Position numbers and translations under genes: made by a program
Notes under the pieces: model-generated
Seen by the model: only the letters and a program-made list of their open reading frames with translations
Told to the model about the DNA's origin: nothing
Database searches by the model: none
Assembly: GCF_003286085.1 (NCBI RefSeq)
Contig: NW_020825321.1
Location: 1,860,001-1,924,000, forward strand
Reading direction: 5' to 3'
Length of the DNA stretch: 64,000 nucleotides
Source: Drosophila persimilis
Taxonomy: Eukaryota; Arthropoda; Insecta; Diptera; Drosophilidae
Part shown: one piece after another, positions 32,740 through 41,850 of the stretch
Position numbering within the stretch: the first letter of the stretch is position 1
How the letters are laid out: each line of letters opens with the position of its first letter

Positions 32740-32994
32740 CGAGGCAAGGGACGAGATGATCGCAAGTCGGCGGCGACCCCAAAACGCACCCCCGGTGCAA
32801 CACGGAAGAGAGAAGAAAAGCTTGCTCCGCAAATACGGACCCTGCAGAACGGCTTAAATAGCCGCAACTCTGGCTCCCATCAATCAGTGCACTCTCACCA
32901 GAAGAAGGCGAAGCCCAACGCACCCGAACCAACAGCCGCACTGAGACACTCCGTCCCATCCGAATATCACCCAACGAAGAAAAACATCCAAATC

Positions 32995-34528
32995 ATGAAC
33001 ACCCTACTGACACTCCTCGCCCTCACGGCCTCCGCCCAAGCGTCGGTCAAGCTGAACGACTATTCCACGGCGAACTATATCCCGATTGTCGACGGCGACG
33101 TCGTCATCTGCGACAGGCCCGGATACTTGAGCCACACCACAAACGTTACATCCTACGAAGAATATGCGGACCGGACCCAGCAAACCATCGAGGAACTCAA
33201 GGTGAACAGGATGGCCCAGGTGATACGCGCCAACCTAGGACGCATCAGGGACCTGGTCGCCATCCTACGGATCCACCACCGGGAAACACGAAGCATTAAC
33301 ATACTCGGGACCGGGCTGAAAGTAGTAGCCGGGACTCCCGACTTCGACGACTGGGAGCAAATGAAATTCAAGCAGAACCAACTGGTAGACGCCAACAACA
33401 GGCAGATCGAGATCAACTCGAAGATTCAGACCCGACTAAACGAGATGACCGGGCTAATGAGCCACATCGCAAAATCGAACGATGCAGAGGACAGCCTGCT
33501 GGCAGAGAGCATCGTAGCTAAAAACCGAATCGTTATCACCGACTTAGAGAACCTCATCCTGGGACTGACACTAGCCAAGATCAAGATGGTGAGCCCAACC
33601 CTCCACGCCGGCACCGACATCAAAGAACTGAACGAGCAACACTTCGCCAATATAAGCTTGGTGGAACTCCTGGAAGTTTCCAGCGTCAGCGTCTTCTAGA
33701 ACGCCGACCTACTACGGTTTCTTATAAGGTTCACCCAGCCCAAGCTCATCTGCAAGAAATCGCTCATATTCACGGTCCAACGAGAGAACAAAATCTTGGA
33801 CTTCAGCGACGGAGAAGTGGTGGCCGAATGCGAGAATCGAGTACTCAACATCGGGAGCTGCGAACCCAGCGTCGCCGCAACTAGTAGCGGGATCCACCGC
33901 ACGCTGCGCCACGCTACCCGGACATCTGGACCCAATAACAATAGTCGACCACGGCACGATCATCATAAACGACGCCAACGTAACCGTCATCGACGACGCG
34001 GGGGCCACCCACGACATCGCGGGGACATACCTCATCTCGTACTCCAGCCGAGTCACATTGAACGGCAGCTGGTACATCAACCACTTGGGCGATTCCAAGA
34101 GGAAAGCGGTAGTATCAGCCATGTCCCGAGTCAACGTGACGGACCACCACGAGAGGCGCAGCTTACCGTTCCTACGTGAACTAAGCCTGAAGAATCTCAA
34201 CCATATCGACGACCTGCACGACTTACTGACGTCATCCTACATACTCACACTCGTCACCGTCATTCCCCTCTGCGTCGTCATCGGAATATTATACCGCCGC
34301 CTCAACGCAAAGGCGCCGGAACAGAACGCCGGTACAGCAAAAGGTAAAGAGAACGGCCAACAACCACCAATCGCACCGCCCCGCGCTCCACCAATCACGA
34401 TGACGCCGCCCGCAGGCAACACGACGACGCCGGCCAAGCCAGGGGCCAGACTATATCAATCCCCCCCTCCGACGAAGCAACCAGCGAACACCGCCGCCGG
34501 ACCGCGAACAACGATCAACGAGGTCTAA
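32995..34528 (+). pseudogene. env: Env of the Osvaldo-like element, nonsense codon plus frameshift
   Basis: ATG at 32995 is followed by a signal peptide (LLTLLALTASAQA). A furin-type RETR site at 33280-33291 precedes a Gly-containing hydrophobic stretch, and long helices follow, the layout of errantivirus/baculovirus-F-like Env. A TAG at 33697-33699 stops the frame; the reading continues in the same frame to about 33930 (DGEVVAECENRVLN), then shifts to another frame ending at 34528. That last part has a transmembrane helix (YILTLVTVIPLCVVIGILY) and a long Pro/Thr-rich cytoplasmic tail. It is therefore a full-length but broken env. Confidence 0.8.
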
Positions 34529-34745
34529 GAGACTGTCCGGCGCCAACCCCCAGAAGACGAGCCCAGCAATGAAACCACGGAACACGAACCCAACCGTGGC
34601 GAAGAAGAGAGAGAAGAAAAGAAAACGCACCCATCAGCAAACGGACCCGGGAGCGCCCTCGAAACGCCCCGAGGATCCAATTACGCCACGAAACCGCTGA
34701 CGAAGATCCCCACCTAAGGCCACCAAAAGAAAACTAGCCGCAGCA
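34529..34745 (+). other. Gap between env and ORF4
   Basis: No conserved ORF. It is purine-rich around 34590-34640. A spliced message for ORF4 would need an acceptor here or upstream; I did not find one with confidence. Confidence 0.35.
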
Positions 34746-35546
34746 ATGAACGGCGCACCTGAAGACCACATCGAGACGAGTGAAATCGTCGACCTCACAG
34801 GGGACACCGACTCGGAGAGGTCCGACATCTATACAGACACGGAGAGCGAGACGTCGTATGACCGCAGCACGGACAGCGGAGACGAGTCCGCCACAGACTC
34901 AGAAGACGAGGAGACACCCGAAACTCGGAGGTACGACCCACCGCCGCCATACTCCCGCCAATGCCCGCCGGGCAGCATCACTCTGCAAGGAGGGCCGTCA
35001 GAGCTGCCCTCGTATCAACAGTCACAAAGAGGCACCCTACCACGCGCCCCGTGGACCGCGGCCCTCTCGTACTCCCCCATGGGCTGTAGATTCGACGACT
35101 ATTCTAGGCCCAGCGACGCCATCCACGATTTCCACGGGGGCATCACCACCGACGAAGGGGACAGTTCCGACGAGGACAGTTCCGACGAGGACACCAGCCG
35201 CCCCAGAACCGCCACTCCTAACGAAGAGCCTGGCGCCGACGAACCAATGGAAACCGACGACGGCGCGGAGACGACACTACGGCACACCCCGACGCCCGAA
35301 GTGCCCGAGCTATTCACTGCCGAGGACGTCACGCGTTGGACGGTGGCCCCACCAGATTGGGTAACAAACACCGCCAACCGGACCCTACCAACACCGTTGG
35401 TCCAAGAAATACTGCGGCGACTGGAGCTGCAAGGTCGAACCCTATTCGACAGCTGGTGGTTCGAGCAACGGTATCGGACCCACCGCCGCACGCCCCACCG
35501 CACGGGGCTTCGTGACTCTCGTCGGGGAAGAAAGGGGAGGGTGTAA
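34746..35546 (+). CDS. ORF4: intact acidic protein downstream of env, unknown function
   Basis: A 266-codon ORF with a true ATG and no breaks, between env and the 3' LTR; its TAA stop (35544-35546) lies inside the first five bases of the LTR. I do not recognise the protein. Visible features are a SUMO-interaction-like motif EIVDLTGD (residues 13-20) followed by acidic/Ser residues, a Ser/Asp/Glu-rich region, a PPPPY motif (65-69) of the kind that binds WW domains of Nedd4-type ligases, a second acidic Ser cluster near residue 145, and a Trp-containing basic C-terminus. It is the only unbroken gene in an element whose other genes all carry lesions. It could be an accessory protein or, less likely, a chance ORF in GC-rich DNA. 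Confidence 0.65.
   Translation: MNGAPEDHIETSEIVDLTGDTDSERSDIYTDTESETSYDRSTDSGDESATDSEDEETPETRRYDPPPPYSRQCPPGSITLQGGPSELPSYQQSQRGTLPRAPWTAALSYSPMGCRFDDYSRPSDAIHDFHGGITTDEGDSSDEDSSDEDTSRPRTATPNEEPGADEPMETDDGAETTLRHTPTPEVPELFTAEDVTRWTVAPPDWVTNTANRTLPTPLVQEILRRLELQGRTLFDSWWFEQRYRTHRRTPHRTGLRDSRRGRKGRV
35527..35541 (+). other. Polypurine tract
   Basis: GAAGAAAGGGGAGGG ends exactly at the 3' LTR start and would prime plus-strand DNA synthesis. It also lies inside the last codons of ORF4, so those residues (Gly/Arg/Lys-rich) are partly dictated by the tract. Confidence 0.85.
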
Positions 35547-36340
35547 CGAACCCAAAAGGGTTCGCTACAACGCCTCTCCCAACGCCCAATAAAACATAAA
35601 ACCTGCAACTAAATTGCAGCACCTCGCCCAACGTAAATTGAACGCATGCATTATTTACTACACGAACACCCCCCTCCACACATAGCCACCGATTGACACG
35701 CGCCGTCTTCATAACGCTGACCAAACACACCAGGTCACGCGGACTTCCCCCACTCCAGACCAAGCAACCGGCCAGGCGCAGTCTTCCGGGTTCATCGGCT
35801 ACAAAAAGATGACACCGCGGAAGCCTACGACAAGAACCCCACGGCTAACCCGCCAGCTCGCCAAAAACGCGAAGAGACAGAACCAGGTCAACCCACGATC
35901 GCCAAAACGGCGAAGTGCACCCCGACGCGAAAGTGCACTTTTGAACCCGCTGACACAGCAGCAACAGGCGTATAAATAGACGCCAACCGAAACCAAAAAG
36001 GCAACTTACGCAGAACCCGGCCCAGAACATCGACGTAGTATTCATCTAAGAGTTTAAGAAAGTGCTAAAAGTATTTATAATAAAGTATCCAATTATCCCA
36101 ATAATATCCACCGCGTAAGTCATTTCAACGTAGCCGAGGCACCGACTCCACCCCACTCCACGTCCACATACACCATTCGATACACAACGCTAGCAACGCC
36201 CGCCCAAGCCCCGATCCATCTACTCTACGATAAGCCACCCCCGACGTCTCCCTTGAAGTTCCATCCATTTCTACAAATTTCTTGTGGATTGACCCCTGGA
36301 CGTGACTGAGCTTACCTCAGCCTGAAATAGGTCCATCACA
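35542..36340 (+). repeat. 3' LTR of the Osvaldo-like element (799 bp)
   Basis: Same ends as the 5' LTR. Contains 25 bp (about 35823-35847, CCTACGACAAGAACC...) absent from the 5' copy. Followed by ATAT, the target duplication. Confidence 0.93.
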
Positions 36341-37183
36341 ATATTCACCAGCCCAGCTGAAGACGTTTGTTGGAAATCGAACCTCGGAAATTCTGGATTC
36401 CATTCTATGCCATGCTTGGCGTCATGTGGACTCCAAAACAAACCCAGCTGACTGTGCGTCCAGAGGGCTCGTTGCTGCCGACCTCATCGACTTTCGGCTG
36501 TGGTGGACTGGTCCTTCATGGCTACATGACAACGATCAATTATTCCTAAGTTGAACAACTCGAAGTTTTACGTTACTCTTTAAGAAACTGGCATACAAAA
36601 CGAAGTCAAAACCAATTGTTTGTCTACATTGGCCGAATCAAAATTGGATAATCCGCTGGAAGAACTAATAGCCCGAGTCTCCTCCTGGTGCACACTGTTG
36701 GCTATGTCCTTCGCTTCATCCAACGCACAAAACATCCATCTCGGGAAAGGAGCTCCCAATCTCTAACATTTCATGAGCTCAGGACTGCACGGATTCTGTA
36801 TTTGCGTTACGAGCAAACGTGTTTTCAAGATGACTACCAATTGCTACTTGTCAAGAAGCCATTACGGAGCCGATCGCAGCTTGTGAAATTGTCACCAATC
36901 ATTGACAAAGACAGTCTACTCAGGGTCGGCGGACGATTGCATCACTCTCAATTGCCAGCAGAGGCGAAACAACCAGTTTTGCTGCCAAAGACTCATCGCA
37001 TCACGAAACTGATCTTGGAACACGAGCGCCGGGTCAACCTCCTCCCTGGTGTTTCTGCACTCTTCGTAATTGTTCGGCAAAGGTTCTGGATATTTGGCGC
37101 ACGTAACCTCGTACGCAAAATCACGCAAGAATGTTTGGCTTGCTTTCGACAAAGACAGCATACATCACAGCAAGGAATGGCTG
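36341..37183 (+). pseudogene. pol: BEL/Pao RNase H end and integrase N-terminus, piece 2
   Basis: Reading resumes in frame with 26568 once one ATAT is removed. Motifs: LKTFVGNRTSEIL, NPADCASRG, LWWTGPSWL; then after stops LRFIQRTKH, SPIIDKDSLLRVGGRL and the integrase zinc finger region with two Cys (CLACFRQRQ). The usual first His pair is altered (HERRVNLLPGVSALF in place of the expected HxxxLHGG type). The piece ends at 37183 with GGCTG, where a second BEL element is inserted. Confidence 0.8.
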
Positions 37184-37552
37184 TAGACGGTTTTCTAAGG
37201 GTTAAAACTACAAAGAGAGTGAAAGCCCTCTAACTGCGATTGCCCACTCGGAGAACGGCTTCGTTTCATTCTAGGACGGCGTAACCTCGTCTCCGATCAC
37301 CAAGAACATTCTTCGTTTGCGTGTCGACGAAATCACAGCGACAATCAAGCAGTTGCAGCCGGCCGCGCTTAAACCCATATTACCCATTTAATTGTACCCT
37401 ATACGCGATTACGATTAAAGTTTAAGTTGATTGAAGTCCAAGTGAATAAATCTCTAATTTTCTACATTGTGTAGAGTACATTATTAAACGCAAAGATTCC
37501 CCAGAGCATTTTCTGCTCAACATTGAAATCTCGTATCGGGGATTTCACAACA
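37184..37552 (+). repeat. 5' LTR of the nested BEL (369 bp)
   Basis: Begins TAGACGG, where the 3' LTR has TGGACGG, so the canonical TG is mutated, and ends CACAACA. Differences from the 3' LTR include C/A, G/A and C/T changes, indicating moderate age. Confidence 0.9.
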
Positions 37553-37971
37553 TTTTTGGTGGCCCATGAGGGGAACCGCGTTTAATTCGTACCATCCGCA
37601 TATGATTCTACCTCGTTCCGCGTTCAGTTAAATGTACAGATAAAATCATATTTTACCGGCTGCAACTGTAAACGGCAAACACAACGCAAACAAACGGTTT
37701 ATCCAGCGGCCGCTATCACTCGCACGAAGCAGGGACAAAGAAGATCGGACGATAGCTCTGCGCCTGGACAGTAGCCTCACTGCAGCACACAAAGGGCAAC
37801 GCAAGCCGACGGTTAGACAGCAGCCTCTCTCTCGTGCAAAGCAGAGACCAAGAAAGACGACGATCGTTCGGTTGCTGCACATCATCGCTAGTGTCTCGTT
37901 GTGTGTATTTGTACAAGGTTAAAGAGATTGAAACTAAGGGTGAGAAAGGTACATACACATATAACAGCAAC
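37553..37971 (+). other. Leader of the nested BEL
   Basis: Starts TTTTTGGTGGCCCATGAGGGG; TGGTGGCCCATGAGGGG is the probable primer-binding site but I could not name the tRNA. The remainder is non-coding up to the gag ATG at 37972, although the gag frame is open from 37834. Confidence 0.55.
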
Positions 37972-39219
37972 ATGTCAACAGCCGAGTCCCACGACCTCGA
38001 AGCCGATCCTCAGGTGGAGATCGACAATCTCAGTGTTATTCAGACAAATCTCATTGCGAGGGTTAATCAAACTGTCCGTAAGATGGATGGCGCAGATCGG
38101 AAAACAAAAGTTTATTTTCAAACGCGCTTACAAACTTTGCAACGGTTCTTAGGTGAATTTGAGCAAAATAACCACCGTATACTAATACTTCGATGTCCAA
38201 GTACGCAGTCCAGCGAAGTGGCCTTTCGCTTTGATGAAGACTATACAACGGCATTCAGCATCATATCAGAGGCCTACGTAAATGTATGTCCAAGAGCACC
38301 ACCGGTACAGCAGAATCCAGAGCCAGCAAATACATCTGTATCATCAGTGCAATTGCCCAAACTACCTGTATCGACATTTACAGGCAAGTTTGTGGATTGG
38401 CCGGCATTTCACGATGCATTTGTTCAAATCGTCCATAAAAACAGAAACTGTCCGACGTTCAAAGGTTTCATTTTCTAAGATACTCAGCAGATGGCGCTTG
38501 CGGGAAATAACTATGCAACAGCTTGGAGTCTCGTCCTCAAGCGATACGACAACAAAAGGCTGCAGTTTATGTACCATATGAACGGTTTGTATGACTTGCC
38601 ACAGTTGACAAAGGAGCAGTCTGCTGATATAAAACATATGCTTAATGTTGCGACGGTTTGTCTCAATGCTTTCAAGAATCTAGATGTTTAGCATTGGATG
38701 GCTCATCATCTCACTTCCAGACTGTCAAGCACGACACTGCAAGCTTGGAAGCTCCATCTCGGTAGCTCTGCCGAACTTGCCACATTTTCTCAGCTGCAAT
38801 CATTTCTCAACGACCGTCTCGTCAGCATCGATGTGTTCGAAAATCGAGTCCACTCCACGACGCGGACACCTGTGCCGCAGCCTGTCAACCAAAAGCACCC
38901 GAAGAAGTCAGTTGGCAACGTTACATACAAGGGCAAAAGTTTCCACGCCAAGACTGCGGTTGCCGAACACACTCGCTGCCCGCACTGTAGCGACAGTCAT
39001 AATCTTCGGCATTGCCCGGACCTTCTGTCCAAGGACTGCTTTGCAAGGAAAGCCATCGTTGATCAGGCAAAGGCATGCCTCAACTGTCTGAGCCGTTCCC
39101 ATGCACTTTCAAAATGTACCAGTAAAAGGAACTGCACGCAGTGTGGTCAAAGACACCATACACTGCTGCATTTCCCAACTCCTGCTCAGGTGGCTACAAC
39201 CTCACGCAGCCTTCCATAG
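37972..39219 (+). pseudogene. gag: Gag of the nested BEL, two nonsense codons
   Basis: One frame of 416 codons from ATG 37972 with TAA at 38476-38478 and TAG at 38689-38691. The DUF1759-like core is recognisable (LPKLPVSTFTGKFVDWPAFHD ... NYATAWSLVLKRYDNKRL ... WMAHHLTSRL). Three C-terminal Cys/His motifs follow: CPHCSDSHNLRHC, CLNCLSRSHALSKC and CTQCGQRHHTLLH. The frame is never shifted, so only two point mutations separate this gene from an open one. Confidence 0.85.
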
Positions 39220-41232
39220 CGCTCGTTCCGGTAACTCCTGGCAGTATACAACGAGCGACTCGTCTGGCAGGGCTACACCTACGCAACTCTACGCTAGGAC
39301 TGCACAGCCTCTCCCAGTGGTTCCCAACACTAGTTCCGGTGGTCATACACAGTCTGCAGCGACTGACTCGTCTGTGAGAACATACTCTGCGCAACTAGTC
39401 TCCGCTACGGCAACGCATCACAGACCCAGCACTGTCCTTCTGGCCACTGCCCTGGTCACAATCCACAACCCCCACACTGGCCAATAACCTGTGGTACGTG
39501 CGTTAGTGGATTCAGGCTCGGAAGGAACCCTCATTACAGAGCACACAGTGCAGGCTCTTAACCTCAAGCGGCATCCAATTTCGGCAGAAATTGCTGGAGT
39601 TGGGACCACCGCCAAGAACAGGTGTACCTATACTACAGCAGGACTACCTATGTCAACCATCTATTGGTCAGATGCTACTATCGTTTTGTTTTGGATAAAT
39701 GGAGATCCCCACCGATGGCAAAGCTTTGTGTCAAACCGCGTTGGACAGATTTTGGAGCATAGTACATCAACTCAGTGGAGACATGTACCTACTGCGGTAA
39801 ACCCAGCGGAATGCGCAACTCGTGGCTTAACACCACAAGAGTTAGCAGTACATCCATTGTGGTGGTCTGGACCATCATGGCTACAGCAGCCGGAAAGCCA
39901 ATGGCCGGCAAACGGAGTTCCCTGTCAGGACATCGACAGGACTATAATCGAGGAGAAACCATCAGTTTTTTTCCAAAATGCTGTGCAAGTCTCGGAGGCT
40001 CCAGAAACCTTCATCCAAAACTCTTCCTCATACGACAGGTTAATATCAGTCATGGCATATGTTCTACGGTTTATACATAACATTCAAGCCAAAGGTGACA
40101 AACTGTCTGGACCACTGAGTGTGCAGGAGCTCGACAACGCTTTAATTCATCTCGTTCGCAGCATTCAACAGGAGGTCTACGCGACAGAAATTTTGAGGTT
40201 GAAGGGAAACAAGGCACTATCGGGCACACACAAACTGTGTCAATTATCCCCATTTCTAGATGACCAACAAATTCTACGAGTCAGAGGTCGACTGCGAAAT
40301 GCAATGCACCTTAAAATAAGCCAGCAACAACCAATGATCATTCCCAATCATCATCATTTTACCGATCTCGTCGTGCGTAATGCCCATCGTCTCGCACTCC
40401 ACGGCGGCACCGAATTAACGCTGGCCACTATTCGATACAAATTCTGGATAGTCAACGGAAAACAAACTGTCAAACGCATTCTTCGACAATGCGTCCGATG
40501 CTTTCGTCACCGACCGAAACCAGCAGCACAATTGATGGCCGATTTTCCCCTACATAGAGTCAATTCGCCAACTCGTGCATTCATCGCCACCGGAGTGCAC
40601 TATACAGTCGCGTTCGAAATTCAAGCATCCAGATTTCGTGGACACACAAACTACAAGGCGTATATTGCAGTTTTCATCTGTTTGGCTACAAAGGCAATTC
40701 ATCTGGAAGCGGTCACGGGCTTAACCACCGAACACTTTCTCATGGCTCTACAACGTTTCATCGCGCGTCGGGGCTACTCTCAACATATGTATAGCGACTG
40801 CGGCACGAACTTCATTGGTGCCAACCGGGCTCTTCAAACCTGGCAAATACATTTGAAACGAGAGCTACCCACAACTGTAATACCTGCTTTAGCAGCCCGA
40901 AACGTCCAATGGCATTTTAATCTACCGCATAGTCCTAATTTCGGAGGCCTTTGGGAAGCAAATCAAAACATCTCTATCGAGCCTTTTCAGGATACAAAAT
41001 GACCTACGAACAACTTGCTACCGTGCTAACACAAATTGAAGCCTGTTTAAATTCCAGGCCATTATGTCCACTAAACGCTGAGCCGGAGGACCTAGCTGTC
41101 CTCACCCCGGCACATTTTCTTATTGGAGATTCATTATTAGCTCCGCCGCATATAACGACAAGGCATGTTCCACTCACAGTCCAATTTCTGGAAGGACAGA
41201 AAATGATCCGGCAATCCTCCCACCGTTGCTAG
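39101..41232 (+). pseudogene. pol: Pol of the nested BEL with protease joined to RNase H
   Basis: The pol frame overlaps gag from 39101, has a TAA at 39485-39487, then is open to 41002. The protease active site VDSGSEGTLI (DSG) lies near 39510. At about 39650 the sequence passes directly to the RNase H motif WSDATIVLFWI, so most of protease and the whole RT are deleted, in frame. The integrase is complete in its core: zinc finger (LHGGTELTLATIRYKFW, CVRCFRH), Asp in ATGVHYTV context lost to His, Asp in YSDCGTNFIGA, Glu in GGLWEANQ. A frameshift near 40970 leads to the C-terminal reading (QIEACLNSRPLCPL, LTPAHFLIGDSLL), which stops at 41230-41232 before the DUF5641-like end. Confidence 0.83.
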
Positions 41233-41338
41233 CTTCTTTCGACCATACATGTACCATAACGAACACTTTATTTATTCACAGAGCATTCACATGTGACATC
41301 CTTTGTTTCTAATACTGGTCCCAGTATTGGGTGCGGTA

Positions 41339-41707
41339 TGGACGGTTTTCTAAGGGTTCAAACTACAAAGAGAGTGAAAGCTCTCTAACTGCGATTGACC
41401 ACTCGAAAAACGGCTTCGTTTCATTCTAGGACGGCGTAACCTCGTCTCCGATTACCAAGAACATTCTTCGTTTGCGTGTCGACGAAATCACAGCGACAAT
41501 CAAGCAGTTGCAGCCGGCCGCGCTTAAACCCATATTACCCATGAAATTGTACCCTATACGCGATTACGATTAAAGTTTAAGTTGATTGAAGTCCAAGTGA
41601 ATAAATCTCGAATTTTCTACATTGTGTAGAGTACATTATTAAACGCAAAGATTCTCCAGAGCATTTTCTGCTCAACATTGAAATCTCGTATCGAGGATTT
41701 CACAACA
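41339..41707 (+). repeat. 3' LTR of the nested BEL (369 bp)
   Basis: Begins TGGACGG and ends CACAACA, followed by GGCTG. 41233-41338 is the gap between pol and LTR; no gene is seen there and pol's C-terminus seems lost in it. Confidence 0.9.
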
Positions 41708-41850
41708 GGCTGATCTACCCAGCATTCGTATCACACAAGCACTGCCATTTGTCAACACCGGTTGCGACTATGCTGGGCCAATCCTTCCCAAGGATGGCAA
41801 GGTTCGCAAGCCACGTATAAGCAAGGGCTATTTTGGACGTTGACATGCAA
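41708..41850 (+). pseudogene. pol: BEL/Pao integrase core start, piece 3
   Basis: From GGCTG onward the reading gives DLPSIRITQALPFVNTG, CDYAGPILPKDG (catalytic Asp region) and KPRISKGYF, continuous with the frame that stopped at 37183. It then stops where minus-strand CR1-type DNA starts, at about 41850. Confidence 0.82.

Larger units (their letters stand above)
26569..36340 (+). mobile_element. Osvaldo/Ulysses-like Ty3/Gypsy element with env and an extra ORF (9.8 kb)
   Basis: LTRs of 774 and 799 bp with TG...CA ends flank a tRNA-Lys-like primer site, gag, pol, env and a fourth ORF. A 4-bp duplication ATAT is present at 26565-26568 and 36341-36344, and the interrupted BEL frame continues across the insertion when one ATAT is removed. 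The lysine primer site and env fit the Osvaldo/Ulysses group of Drosophila; I have not proved the family. Coding DNA is GC-rich, unlike the AT-rich errantivirus. gag, protease, pol and env each have one or two breaks, so this copy is not autonomous. Confidence 0.9.
37184..41707 (+). mobile_element. Nested BEL/Pao element, internally deleted (4.5 kb)
   Basis: Two LTRs of 369 bp (37184-37552 and 41339-41707) flank gag and a shortened pol. The 5-bp duplication GGCTG at 37179-37183 and 41708-41712 is standard for BEL elements, and the interrupted integrase frame joins across it. The reverse transcriptase is deleted, and gag and pol have stops, so the copy is dead. Confidence 0.9.

Noticed and set aside
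34780..35364. 194-codon ORF in another frame over ORF4
   Set aside because: Repetitive Thr/Arg/Pro composition, typical of a shadow; ORF4 has motifs and a better start and stop context.
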